From: DATAEE01 sp036258175 | Lineage (GTDB): Bacteria > Acidobacteriota > Vicinamibacteria > Vicinamibacterales > 2-12-FULL-66-21 | Assembly (NCBI GenBank): GCA_036258175.1 | Contig: DATAEE010000391.1 | Location: 38,146-102,145 of the forward strand | DNA length: 64,000 bases | Direction: 5' to 3' | Part shown: piece by piece, positions 53,987-62,237 of the stretch | How positions within the stretch are numbered: position 1 is the first letter of the stretch | Layout: every line of letters begins with the position of its first letter | Position numbers and translations under genes: made by a program | Notes under the pieces: model-generated | The model's database searches: none | What the model was told of the DNA's origin: nothing | What the model saw: only the letters and a program-made list of their open reading frames with translations

Positions 53987-54007
53987 CGCAGCCCTTTAGG
54001 GCTGCCC
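53983..54007 (+). repeat. REP1 palindromic repeat, copy 4
   Basis: GTAGC followed by GCAGCCCTTTAGGGCTGC. Its TAG is the stop codon of the DUF177 gene. It fills most of the spacer before rpmF. Confidence 0.85.
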
Positions 54008-54020
54008 GTGAGACAAAACC

Positions 54021-54203
54021 ATGCCGAATCCAAAACGACGACACTCCAAGACCCGGACCGCAAAGCGGCGCACGCACGACGCGCTGAAGCCGGTGCCAGT
54101 CGGCGAGTGCCCGCAATGCCACGAAGCGAAGCCACCGCACCAGGTCTGCCCGAACTGCGGCTATTACAAGGGACGTCAGGTTAAAGAGGTTGACGAGGTC
54201 TAG
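54021..54203 (+). CDS. rpmF: Ribosomal protein bL32
   Basis: This 60-residue protein of the large ribosomal subunit has the N-terminal MPNPKRRHSKTRTAKRRTHD and a zinc ribbon of two CxxC pairs (CPQCHEAKPPHQVCPNCGYY), so it is the zinc-binding form. It follows DUF177 and precedes plsX, a widely conserved order. No strong ribosome site is seen because a REP1 element and its flank fill the spacer. Confidence 0.97.
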   Translation: MPNPKRRHSKTRTAKRRTHDALKPVPVGECPQCHEAKPPHQVCPNCGYYKGRQVKEVDEV

Positions 54204-54215
54204 GTGGCTGACGGT

Positions 54216-54301
54216 GTAGGCCCGACCTTGAGGTCGGGCGTCGCCGGAGTCCCCGAGCGTCCGGATGATCCCGGCCCGCCCGGCCTGAAGGCCGGGCCTA
54301 C
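54216..54301. repeat. Inverted pair of REP2 palindromic repeats (rpmF-plsX spacer)
   Basis: One copy at 54216-54242 (GGCCCGACCTTGAGGTCGGG core) and one reversed copy at 54276-54301 (CCGGCCTGAAGGCCGGGCC core, ending CCTAC) face each other over a 33-nt loop. Each is a palindrome by itself and together they form a larger cruciform, like paired REP units in enterics. The plsX ATG is 7 bp beyond. Confidence 0.85.
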
Positions 54302-54307
54302 GCGCCG

Positions 54308-55312
54308 ATGCGCATAGCCGTTGACGCCATGGGCGGCGACGACGCGCCGCGCGCGGTCGTGGATGGGGCGCTGGTCGCGGCGCGCCGGCTGGGCGCGGGG
54401 CTGCTGCTCGCCGGCGATCGCACGGCCGTGGATGCCGAACTCGCGCGGCATCCCGGTGTCCGCGCGCTCGATGTCGAGGTCCGGCATGCGCCGGACGTCA
54501 TTGCGATGGAAGAGTCGCCCGCGGCAGCGTTGCGCCGCAAACCAGGCGCGTCGATCCGGGTTGCGGCCGACGCGGTGGCACGGCGCGAAGCGGCCGCGCT
54601 CTTCAGCGCGGGTCATACCGGCGCGACGGTCATGGCTGCGCATGCCGCGTTCGGGATGATCGAAGGGGTCGATCGGCCCGCGCTCGGCGTGACGATCCCG
54701 ACGCGCCGCGGCGCCGCTGTACTCGTCGATGCCGGCGCAAACGTCGAGTGCCGGCCGGCGCACCTGGTCCAATTCGCCGCGATGGGCAGAGTCTTCGCGC
54801 GCGTGGCGCTCGGGACTCGCGAGCCGCGCGTAGGGCTGCTCTCGATTGGCGAGGAAGAAACGAAGGGGACCGAGCTCGTTCGCGAGACGCACCGCTTGCT
54901 GAAACACTCGACCAGCTTCATCGGCAACGTGGACGGGCGGGACGTCTACGCGGGCGAGGCGGACGTCATCGTGTGCGACGGGTTCACCGGCAACGTCGCG
55001 CTGAAGATCAGCGAGGGGCTCATCGACACGCTCGAAACGCTGCTGCGCGAGGAGTTGTCGCAGACGATCACGGCGCGGGTCGGCGCCCTGATGTCGGCTC
55101 GCGCGTTCCGGGGGTTTCGGAAGCGCGTGGACTATTCGGAGTACGGCGGCGCGCCGCTCCTCGGCGTCGCTGGGATCTGCATCGTCGGCCACGGCCGTTC
55201 GTCGCCGAAGGCGGTTCGGAACGCCGTCGCGATGGCGCACCGGTTCGCGGAAGACGGCCTTCTGGAGCGCATCAAGGAAGAAATCGCCGTCACGGCGCCC
55301 CATACTTCATGA
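54308..55312 (+). CDS. plsX: Phosphate acyltransferase PlsX
   Basis: PlsX turns acyl-ACP into acyl-phosphate for phospholipid synthesis. The 334-residue protein has the family N-terminus RIAVDAMGGDDAPRAVVDGA, the GHTGATVMAA segment, LLSIGEEETKGTELVRETHR, VDGRDVYAGEADVIVCDGFT and a C-terminal GICIVGHGRSSPKAVRNAV. It is coupled to fabD (ATGA). Confidence 0.96.
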   Translation: MRIAVDAMGGDDAPRAVVDGALVAARRLGAGLLLAGDRTAVDAELARHPGVRALDVEVRHAPDVIAMEESPAAALRRKPGASIRVAADAVARREAAALFSAGHTGATVMAAHAAFGMIEGVDRPALGVTIPTRRGAAVLVDAGANVECRPAHLVQFAAMGRVFARVALGTREPRVGLLSIGEEETKGTELVRETHRLLKHSTSFIGNVDGRDVYAGEADVIVCDGFTGNVALKISEGLIDTLETLLREELSQTITARVGALMSARAFRGFRKRVDYSEYGGAPLLGVAGICIVGHGRSSPKAVRNAVAMAHRFAEDGLLERIKEEIAVTAPHTS

Positions 55313-56244
55313 TTGCGTTCATCTTCCCCGGTCAGGGATCGCAAAAAGTCGGCATGGGCAAATCCCTGGCTGACAACCACCCAATCGTCCGCGACGCGTT
55401 CGCCGAGGCGGACGCCGCGCTCGGTGAGCCGCTCAGCCGGCTGTGTTTCGAAGGCCCGGAGGAGTCGCTTACGCTCACCGAGAACACACAGCCCGCGATT
55501 CTCGCGATGAGCGTGAGCGTCGCGCGGCTCCTGGCCTCGCACGGCATCGAGCCGGATTTCGTCGCCGGCCACAGTCTCGGTGAGTATTCAGCCAACGTCA
55601 CGGCCGGCACGTTCGCGTTCGCGGACGCACTGAAGATCGTACGGCGGCGCGGACGCTTCATGCAGGAAGCCGTACCGGTCGGCGAAGGGGCGATGGCCGC
55701 CATCCTCGGGGCGGACGAGGAGGCTGTGGCTCGCGCGTGTGCCGAAGCGGCGGACGGACAGGTCGTGTCGCCCGCGAACCTCAATGCGCCGGGGCAGATC
55801 GTCATCGCGGGACATCGCGACGCCGTCGCGCGGGCCGGCGAACGCGCGAAGGCGCTCGGGGCGCGGCGGGTCATCCCCTTGAACGTCAGCGCGCCGTTCC
55901 ATTGCGCGCTCATGGCTCCGGCCGAAGCTCGGCTCGCACCCGAGCTCCGCAGCGTCGCGGTCTCGCAACCGCGCGTGCCGATCGTGGCGAACGTCGACGC
56001 GGAGCCGAAGCAGTCCGCGGCGGACGCGATCGAGGCGCTCATCCGGCAGGTCTCGGCGCCGGTGCGCTGGGAAGCGGTCGTGCGCCGCCTTGCATCCAGC
56101 GGCGTCCGCACGTATGTTGAAGTGGGTCCGGGCGCGGTGCTCGCCGGCCTCGTCCGGAAGATCGATCGCGACGCTCGCGTGGTGAGCGTCGAGGACGAGC
56201 GCGGCCTCACGGAGCTCGCGGCGGCCGTTCCGCCCCCTTCATGA
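55309..56244 (+). CDS. fabD: Malonyl-CoA:ACP transacylase
   Basis: FabD loads malonyl groups onto ACP. From the ATG at 55309 it has 311 residues with FIFPGQGSQKVGMGKSLAD, the catalytic serine in AGHSLGEYSA (about residue 89), the arginine-containing RRGRFMQEAVP and the histidine in NVSAPFHCALM. The open frame further upstream is a shadow of plsX. It overlaps fabG by 4 bp. Confidence 0.96.
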   Translation: MIAFIFPGQGSQKVGMGKSLADNHPIVRDAFAEADAALGEPLSRLCFEGPEESLTLTENTQPAILAMSVSVARLLASHGIEPDFVAGHSLGEYSANVTAGTFAFADALKIVRRRGRFMQEAVPVGEGAMAAILGADEEAVARACAEAADGQVVSPANLNAPGQIVIAGHRDAVARAGERAKALGARRVIPLNVSAPFHCALMAPAEARLAPELRSVAVSQPRVPIVANVDAEPKQSAADAIEALIRQVSAPVRWEAVVRRLASSGVRTYVEVGPGAVLAGLVRKIDRDARVVSVEDERGLTELAAAVPPPS

Positions 56245-56984
56245 TGAGTGATCTAGCCGGCCGCGTCGCGATCGTCACCGGCGCGTCGAGAGGGATTGGA
56301 CAGGCGATCGCGAGCCGGCTCGCGGCCCGCGGCGCCCACGTGGTTGCCGCGGCGCGGGGCGAGGCGACGGCCGCTGTCGTGGACGCGATCGCGGCCGCCG
56401 GAGGCAAGGCCGAGGCCGCCCGAGTGGATGTGACCGATCGCGCGTCCATCGACGCGCTGGTCGGCGGCGCGCTCGAGCGCCACGGGCGCATCGACATCCT
56501 GGTCAACAACGCCGGCATCGCGCGCGATCAGCTCCTCGTGCGGATGAAGCAGGAGGACTGGGATGCCGTGCTCGCGACGAACCTGACGGCGGCCTTTGCG
56601 TGTGCGCAGGCGGTGCTGCGGCCGATGATGAAGCAGCGCGCCGGCCGGATAATCACGATAAGCTCGGTCGTCGGCCAGTCGGGCAATCCCGGCCAGGCAA
56701 ATTACGCCGCGTCGAAGGCGGGGCTCATCGGCTTCTCGAAGGCGCTGGCGCAGGAAGTGGCGAGTCGCGGTATCACCGTGAATGTGGTCGCGCCGGGGTT
56801 GATCGATACCGATATGACGCGCGCGCTCACGGAAAACGCGCGAGACACATGGGCGGACAGGATTCCCCTCGGCCGTCTTGGCACGCCGGACGACGTGGCC
56901 GCTGCGGTCTGCTTTCTCGCCTCGGATGAGGCAGCGTATATTACGGGGCAGGTCATCGCGGTCAACGGCGGCATGTACATGTAG
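56241..56984 (+). CDS. fabG: 3-oxoacyl-ACP reductase
   Basis: FabG is the NADPH-dependent short-chain reductase of fatty acid elongation. The 247-residue protein has the cofactor loop VTGASRGIGQAIA, NNAGIARDQLL, and the catalytic Ser-Tyr-Lys in ISSVVGQSGNPGQANYAASK. The C-terminus GQVIAVNGGMYM is standard. It lies 8 bp before acpP. Confidence 0.96.
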   Translation: MMSDLAGRVAIVTGASRGIGQAIASRLAARGAHVVAAARGEATAAVVDAIAAAGGKAEAARVDVTDRASIDALVGGALERHGRIDILVNNAGIARDQLLVRMKQEDWDAVLATNLTAAFACAQAVLRPMMKQRAGRIITISSVVGQSGNPGQANYAASKAGLIGFSKALAQEVASRGITVNVVAPGLIDTDMTRALTENARDTWADRIPLGRLGTPDDVAAAVCFLASDEAAYITGQVIAVNGGMYM

Positions 56985-56992
56985 GAGGCTTG

Positions 56993-57235
56993 ATGGCGGT
57001 TGCTGAAAAAGTGAAGAGCATCATCGTGGAGCAGCTTGGCGTCGATGAAGAAGAGGTCACGCCGGATGCGTCATTCGTGGACGACCTCGGCGCGGATTCG
57101 CTCGACACGGTCGAGCTGGTGATGGCCTTCGAAGAAGAGTTCGGGATCGAGATTCCCGACGAGGACGCCGAGAAGATTACCCGCGTGAAGGAAGCCGTCG
57201 AGTACATCGAGGCGCACGCGAAGGCCAAGAAGTAA
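56993..57235 (+). CDS. acpP: Acyl carrier protein
   Basis: This 80-residue acidic helical carrier has the phosphopantetheine serine at position 36 in DDLGADSLDTVELVMAFEEE. The ATG at 56993 is preceded at ideal distance by AGGAGG (56983-56988), one of the strongest ribosome sites in the window, which fits the high demand for ACP. A TTG three bases upstream is not needed. fabF begins 4 bp after its stop. Confidence 0.97.
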   Translation: MAVAEKVKSIIVEQLGVDEEEVTPDASFVDDLGADSLDTVELVMAFEEEFGIEIPDEDAEKITRVKEAVEYIEAHAKAKK

Positions 57236-57239
57236 CAGG

Positions 57240-58481
57240 ATGTCGAGGCGCGTCGTTGTCACGGGGGTTGGCCTCGTGTCCCCACTGGGGGTGGGGACCG
57301 CCGCCAACTGGGAGGCCCTGCTCGCCGGGCGCAGCGGGATCGGTCCGATCACCCACTTCGACGCGGCGCAGCACGCCTGTCGCATCGCCGGCGAGGTCCC
57401 GGGGTTCGATCCGCTGCGGTTCGTCGAGAAGAAAGACGTCAAAAAGATGGACGTCTTCATCCAGTTTGCGATCGCCGCCGCCGACTTCGCGATGCAGGAC
57501 GCGAAACTCACGATCGGTCCCGAGCTGGCGCCGCGGGTCGGCGTCTTCATTGCGTCCGGCATCGGCGGGTTCAGCACCATCGAGCGCGAGCACAAGGCGC
57601 TGCTCGAAGGCGGACCACGTCGCATCTCCCCGTTCTTCATTCCGGCCGCCATCATCAACCTCGCCGCCGGCCAGGTGTCAATTCGCATCGGCGCCAAAGG
57701 TCCGAATTCCGCGACGTGCACCGCGTGCTCCGCCTCCGCGCACGCGATTGGGGACGCCTGGGAAGTGATCCGCCGCTGCGACGCCGAGGTCATGATCGCG
57801 GGCGGATCCGAAGCGGCGATCACGCCGCTGGGCGTCGGCGGGTTCGCGGCGATGCGTGCGCTGTCGACGCGGAACGACGATCCGGCGCACGCCAGCCGGC
57901 CGTTCGACGTCGATCGCGACGGCTTCGTGATGGGTGAGGGCGCGGGCGTGATCGTGCTCGAAGAGCTCGAGCACGCCAGGCGTCGCGGAGCGCCGGTGTA
58001 CGCCGAGCTCGTGGGCTACGGCATGTCGGCCGACGCGTACCACATCACCGCCCCCTCCGAGGACGGCGATGGTGCGATCCGCGTCATGGACGCCGCATTG
58101 CGCGACGCCAAGATCGGCCCGGCCGACGTGCAGTACATCAACGCGCACGGCACCTCGACCCCTTACAACGACAAGCTCGAGACGCTCGCGATCAAGACGC
58201 TCTTCGGTGACCACGCCAGTTCGCTCGTCATCTCCTCGACGAAATCAATGACCGGACATCTGCTCGGCGCCGCCGGCGGCCTCGAGGCGGGCATCTCGGC
58301 GCTCGCGGTCAAGCACCAGATGGTGCCGCCGACGATCAACCTCGATAATCCCGACCCGGAATGCGACCTCGACTACGTGCCTCATAAGGCGCGCCCGCTG
58401 GCCATCGAGTATGCGCTGTCGAACTCGTTCGGCTTTGGCGGCACCAACGGAGCCCTCTTGTTCAAACGCTATGAGGCCTAA
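57240..58481 (+). CDS. fabF: 3-oxoacyl-ACP synthase II
   Basis: FabF condenses malonyl-ACP with acyl-ACP. The 413-residue protein has the catalytic triad at the same numbers as E. coli FabF: Cys163 (TCTACSASAHAIG), His303 (INAHGTSTPYND) and His340 (SMTGHLLGAAGG). The N-terminus RRVVVTGVGLVSPLG and C-terminal NSFGFGGTNGALLFKRYEA are typical. It closes the fatty acid operon; a long repeat array follows its stop. Confidence 0.97.
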   Translation: MSRRVVVTGVGLVSPLGVGTAANWEALLAGRSGIGPITHFDAAQHACRIAGEVPGFDPLRFVEKKDVKKMDVFIQFAIAAADFAMQDAKLTIGPELAPRVGVFIASGIGGFSTIEREHKALLEGGPRRISPFFIPAAIINLAAGQVSIRIGAKGPNSATCTACSASAHAIGDAWEVIRRCDAEVMIAGGSEAAITPLGVGGFAAMRALSTRNDDPAHASRPFDVDRDGFVMGEGAGVIVLEELEHARRRGAPVYAELVGYGMSADAYHITAPSEDGDGAIRVMDAALRDAKIGPADVQYINAHGTSTPYNDKLETLAIKTLFGDHASSLVISSTKSMTGHLLGAAGGLEAGISALAVKHQMVPPTINLDNPDPECDLDYVPHKARPLAIEYALSNSFGFGGTNGALLFKRYEA

Positions 58482-58483
58482 TC

Positions 58484-58667
58484 CGGCCTCGGGCCTCGGG
58501 CCTCCCGCCTCGGGCGGGTCCTCATGCCTCGTGCCGCGTCGTGGTCCCTCGTCCCTGGGACCTCGCGCACCGCTCGAGGCACAAGACAAAGGACGAGGCA
58601 CCAGGCACGACCCGAGGAACGCGCCCCGAGGCACCGCCCGAGGCACCAGGCACGAGGCACCAGGCAC
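58484..58667. repeat. Inverted arrays of GCCTCGGGC / CGAGGCACC words before etfB
   Basis: The left arm carries GGCCTCGGGCCTCGGGCCTC-type units, a mixed middle (CCTCGTCCCTGG, CGAGGCACAAGAC) and a right arm of CGAGGCACCAGGCACGAGG-type units. The left and right words are reverse complements, so long-range pairing is possible. No gene lies in the 184 bp, and the etfB GTG is the end of the last unit. Confidence 0.85.
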
Positions 58668-59435
58668 GTGAAGATAGCCGTCTGTGTCAAACAGGTCGTC
58701 ACCCGGGAGTGGCCGATCCGCGTCAACGAGCAGAAGACCTGGATCCGGGACCAGGACGCCAGCTTCGAGCTGAACGAGCCGGACGCGTACGCGCTCGAAG
58801 AGGCGCTGCGGCTCAAGGAGAAACACGGCGGCGAGGTCGTCGTGTGCTCGGCCGGGCCGGCGCGCGCCGCCCAGGTGCTGCGCGAAGCGCTCGCCAGAGG
58901 CGCTGATCGTGCGATCCACGTCGAGTCGGACGCGCTCGGGTCGGCCGATGCGTTCCAGCTCGCCGGCGCGCTCGCGGTCGCCATTCGCGACGAGGCGTTC
59001 GATCTCGTCCTGACAGGCCTCCAGTCCGACGATCAGGGCTTCGGCCAGGTCGGCGTCGTGCTCGCCGAGACGCTCGGCGTACCGCACGCGACGATCATCA
59101 TGGACGTTCAGGTGGATGCCGCGGCGAAGACGATGCGCGTGAAACGCGAGCTGGAGGGTGGCTGGTTCCAGTGGGTCTCGATGCCGCTGCCGGCGCTGCT
59201 GACAATCCAGAGCGGGATCAATCAGCTTCGCTATGCGACGCTGAAGGGGATCATGACAGCGAAGAAGAAGGAGATCAGGAAGGTTTCCGCATCCGCCGTG
59301 CCCGCCGCACGTCAGCGCATCGTGAGCATGTACGTCCCAGAGAAGGGGAAGAAGACGCAGATGATCGGCGGCTCGCCCGCTGAAGCGGCCAAAGAGCTGG
59401 TGAAGAGGCTGCGGGAAGAAGCAAGGGTGATCTAG
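58668..59435 (+). CDS. etfB: Electron transfer flavoprotein beta subunit
   Basis: EtfB pairs with EtfA to carry electrons from acyl-CoA and related dehydrogenases to ETF-quinone oxidoreductase, encoded two genes downstream. The 255-residue protein has the N-terminus KIAVCVKQVVTREWPIRVNE, DAYALEEALRLKEKHGGEVV, LVLTGLQSDDQGFGQVGVVL and the RELEGGWFQWVSMPLPALLT region. The GTG at 58668 is formed by the last repeat unit (GGCACGTG). Confidence 0.95.
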   Translation: MKIAVCVKQVVTREWPIRVNEQKTWIRDQDASFELNEPDAYALEEALRLKEKHGGEVVVCSAGPARAAQVLREALARGADRAIHVESDALGSADAFQLAGALAVAIRDEAFDLVLTGLQSDDQGFGQVGVVLAETLGVPHATIIMDVQVDAAAKTMRVKRELEGGWFQWVSMPLPALLTIQSGINQLRYATLKGIMTAKKKEIRKVSASAVPAARQRIVSMYVPEKGKKTQMIGGSPAEAAKELVKRLREEARVI

Positions 59436-59436
59436 T

Positions 59437-59514
59437 CAGGGACTAGGGACTTGGGACTAGGGACTTGGATTACGTGAACTTCCTAGTCCCTAGTTCCTAG
59501 TCCCCAGTCCCTAC
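59437..59514. repeat. GGGACTAGGGACTT inverted repeat arrays between etfB and etfA
   Basis: The left arm GGGACTAGGGACTTGGGACT plus one more unit (59439-59466) is mirrored by the right arm CCTAGTCCCTAGTTCCTAGT and CCCCAGTCCC (59483-59512), with a loop of about 16 nt. The arms pair over about 28 bp with a few mismatches. It follows the TAG of etfB by 1 bp. Confidence 0.85.
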
Positions 59515-59525
59515 AGAGATGCTGA

Positions 59526-60488
59526 ATGATTGTCGTTGTTGCAGAACAGCGTGAAGGAAAACTGAACCGGGCGACGTGGGAGACGCTCGCGGCGGCGCAG
59601 CAGGCGGGCGGGCCGATCACGGTCGTGGTGCCGGGCGCGTTGGTTGCCGGCATCGCCGGCGAGCTCGCGGCGGCGGACGTGAAGGAAATCCTCGCGCTGG
59701 AATCGCCGGCGCTCGAGCCGTACACACCGGACGGGTACGTCGCCGCGCTGGCCGGAAGCATCGGCGAGCTGGCGCCTGCGCTCGTGCTGCTTCCGCACAC
59801 GTATCAGACCCGTGACTTTGCGCCCGCGCTGGCCGCGCGCCTCGAGCGCGCGATCGTCACAGACTGCGTGGCGATCAAGGGAGATGGCAGCAGCCGCACC
59901 TACGTCCGGCCGATGTTCCAGGGCAAGCTCAGCGCCGACGTCGCAGCCGAAGGACCGGCGCCACACCTCGTGACGATCCAGATCGGCGCGTATCGGGCGG
60001 ACGCCGCGAAGCGGGGAGCGTCGGCGGCACCGGTGCGGACAGTGGCCGCGAAGGTCGACGCCGCGGCCATCCGGCAGAAGCCGGAGGCGCCGTTCAAGGA
60101 AGCGAAGCAGGCGGTCGATCTCTCTCAGGCCGAGCGGATCGTCGCCGTCGGCCGCGGCATCAAAGGTCAGGAGCACATCGCCCTCGCCGAGAAGCTCGCC
60201 AAGGCGCTCGGCGCCGAGGTGGCGGCGTCGCGGCCGATTTGCGACTCCGGCTGGCTGCCGATGGACCGCCAGATCGGCAGCTCCGGCCAGACGGTCGCGC
60301 CCAAGCTGTATTTCGCGCTCGGCATCTCCGGCGCCATCCAGCACGTCGTCGGCATGAAGGGCTCGCGGACGATCGCCGCCGTCAACAAGGACGCCGAAGC
60401 GCCCATTTTCGAAGTCGCCGATTACGGCATCGTGGGCGACCTGTTCGAGGTCGTGCCGGCGATGATCGCGGAGCTAGAAAAATCGTAG
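59526..60488 (+). CDS. etfA: Electron transfer flavoprotein alpha subunit
   Basis: EtfA binds the redox-active FAD of ETF. The 320-residue protein has the C-terminal FAD-binding domain with RIVAVGRGIKGQEHIALAEK, SRPICDSGWLPMDRQIGSSG, YFALGISGAIQHVVGMKGSR and the final IVGDLFEVVPAMIAEL. The stop TAG at 60486-60488 is part of a REP2 palindrome. Confidence 0.96.
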   Translation: MIVVVAEQREGKLNRATWETLAAAQQAGGPITVVVPGALVAGIAGELAAADVKEILALESPALEPYTPDGYVAALAGSIGELAPALVLLPHTYQTRDFAPALAARLERAIVTDCVAIKGDGSSRTYVRPMFQGKLSADVAAEGPAPHLVTIQIGAYRADAAKRGASAAPVRTVAAKVDAAAIRQKPEAPFKEAKQAVDLSQAERIVAVGRGIKGQEHIALAEKLAKALGAEVAASRPICDSGWLPMDRQIGSSGQTVAPKLYFALGISGAIQHVVGMKGSRTIAAVNKDAEAPIFEVADYGIVGDLFEVVPAMIAELEKS

Positions 60489-60513
60489 GCCCGGCCTTAA
60501 GGCCGGGCGTGTG
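60485..60513 (+). repeat. REP2 palindromic repeat between etfA and ETF-QO
   Basis: The core GCCCGGCCTTAAGGCCGGGC (60489-60508) is a perfect 20-bp palindrome, preceded by GTAG and followed by GTGTG. Its TAG is the etfA stop. Confidence 0.9.
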
Positions 60514-60525
60514 CGGATAACCCCG

Positions 60526-62196
60526 ATGCCCACGGACCGCGAAACGCTCGAGGTCGACGTCCTCATCGTCGGCGGCGGTCCCGCCGGCATGGGTGCGGCG
60601 CTGCGTCTCGCGCACCTGCAGAAGGAAAAAGGGGGAGAGCCGCTTTCGATCGCGGTGCTCGAGAAGGCGCGCGAAGCGGGCGCGCACATGCTCTCCGGCG
60701 CGCTCCTCGATCCGCGCAGTCTTCGCGAGCTCGTGCCGGACTTCAAGGAGAAAGGCGCGCCGCTCGCCGCCGAGGTTCACGAAGACCGCATCTACTTCCT
60801 CACCGAGCACAACCGCTTCAAGTTCCCGATCACGCCGCCGCCGTTCACCAATCACGGCAACTACGTCATCTCGCTCAACAAGTTCGTGAAGTGGCTCGCA
60901 TCGCTCGTCGAAGCAGAGGGAATCGACATCTTCACCGGCTTCGCGGCGTCAGAGGTGCTGTTCGATGGCAACCGTGTGGTCGGCGTGCGCACCGGCGATC
61001 GCGGCATCGGCAAGCACGGCGAGCGCAAGCCGACGTTCGAACCGGGCGTCGACATCTCGGCGAAAGTCACCATCCTTGCCGAGGGCGTGCGCGGCAATCT
61101 CACGAAGATGCTCGTCCGGCGGTTGAAGCTGGACGAGGGGAAGCTGCCGCAGGTTTACGCCATTGGGATCAAGGAGCTGTGGGAGGTCCCGAAGGATCGA
61201 ATCGGTCCCGGCGTCGTGATGCACACGATGGGCTATCCGCTCAAGAACGAGGAGTTCGGCGGCGGCTTCATCTACTCGATGCCTGATGGGCTGCTGTCGG
61301 TCGGGTTCGTCGCGGGGCTCGATTACCAGGACCCGCTCTTCGATCCGCACCTCGCGTTCCAGCGGTTCAAGCTTCACCCGCTCGGCCGCGAGCTGCTCGA
61401 GGGCGGTCAGATGTCGCGTTACGGCGCGAAGGCGCTGCCCGAGGGCGGCTGGCACACAATTCCGAGGAGCTGGATGGATGGCGCGCTGATCGTGGGCGAC
61501 GCTGCTGGCTATCTGAATTCGTTCCGGCTCAAAGGCATCCACCTCGCACTCAAGACCGGGATGCTCGCCGCGGAAGCGGCCTTCGATGCCGTCCGCGCGG
61601 GCGACGTCTCTGCGGCGAAGCTACAGGCGTTCGAGACCAAGGTGAACGACAGCGACGTCCGAAAGGAACTGTACGCTGTCCGGAACGTCCACCAGAGCTT
61701 CGCCCACGGTTTGTATTCCGGCATCGCGTATTCAGCGGTCTCATTCGTCACGAATGGCTGGTGGATCAAGGATCCCATGCCATCGCACGCGGGCCACGAG
61801 CGACTCAGCACGATCAAGGAGTACTACGAGGGTCAGCCACCTTCACCCGAAGCGTCCGGCACACCAGTCACGATCGATCGCAAGCTGACGTTCGATCGGC
61901 TCACGAACGTCCATTACTCCGGCACGCGCCACGCCGAGGACCAGCCGTCACACCTCATCGTCCACGACACCGACATCTGCCGCACACGCTGCCGCGTCGA
62001 GTTCGGCAACCCGTGCACGCGCTTCTGTCCCGCGCACGTGTACGAGATGGTGGACGATGGGCAGGGCGGGAAGAAGCTGCAGATCAACGCGTCCAACTGC
62101 GTGCACTGCAAGACGTGCGACATCATGGACCCGTATCAGATCATCGACTGGATTCCGCCGGAGGGCGGCGGCGGGCCGCAGTACGACGGAATGTAG
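60526..62196 (+). CDS. Electron transfer flavoprotein-ubiquinone oxidoreductase
   Basis: This membrane-bound FAD and [4Fe-4S] enzyme passes electrons from ETF to the quinone pool; in this organism the acceptor is probably menaquinone. The ATG at 60526 gives 556 residues with the FAD motif VLIVGGGPAGMGAALRLAHL, EKAREAGAHMLSGALLDPRS, LIVGDAAGYLNSFRLKGIHL, and a C-terminal ferredoxin-like domain with CPAHVYEM and NCVHCKTCDIMDPYQIIDW carrying the cluster cysteines. A GTG at 60511 within the REP2 flank is a less likely start. Its TAG stop is part of a REP1 element. About 125 bp of its 3' end is duplicated at 63698-63822. Confidence 0.95.
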   Translation: MPTDRETLEVDVLIVGGGPAGMGAALRLAHLQKEKGGEPLSIAVLEKAREAGAHMLSGALLDPRSLRELVPDFKEKGAPLAAEVHEDRIYFLTEHNRFKFPITPPPFTNHGNYVISLNKFVKWLASLVEAEGIDIFTGFAASEVLFDGNRVVGVRTGDRGIGKHGERKPTFEPGVDISAKVTILAEGVRGNLTKMLVRRLKLDEGKLPQVYAIGIKELWEVPKDRIGPGVVMHTMGYPLKNEEFGGGFIYSMPDGLLSVGFVAGLDYQDPLFDPHLAFQRFKLHPLGRELLEGGQMSRYGAKALPEGGWHTIPRSWMDGALIVGDAAGYLNSFRLKGIHLALKTGMLAAEAAFDAVRAGDVSAAKLQAFETKVNDSDVRKELYAVRNVHQSFAHGLYSGIAYSAVSFVTNGWWIKDPMPSHAGHERLSTIKEYYEGQPPSPEASGTPVTIDRKLTFDRLTNVHYSGTRHAEDQPSHLIVHDTDICRTRCRVEFGNPCTRFCPAHVYEMVDDGQGGKKLQINASNCVHCKTCDIMDPYQIIDWIPPEGGGGPQYDGM

Positions 62197-62216
62197 CGCA
62201 GCCCTTCAGGGCTGCC
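62193..62216 (+). repeat. REP1 palindromic repeat, copy 5
   Basis: GTAGC followed by GCAGCCCTTCAGGGCTGC. Its TAG is the stop of the ETF-QO gene. The duplicated ETF-QO tail downstream lacks this element. Confidence 0.85.
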
Positions 62217-62237
62217 ACGCCGATATCCGAAGCGCCC

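Noticed and set aside
54216..54301. rRNA or tRNA-like structure in the rpmF-plsX spacer
   Set aside because: The structure is fully explained by two inverted REP2 copies; there is no cloverleaf or CCA.
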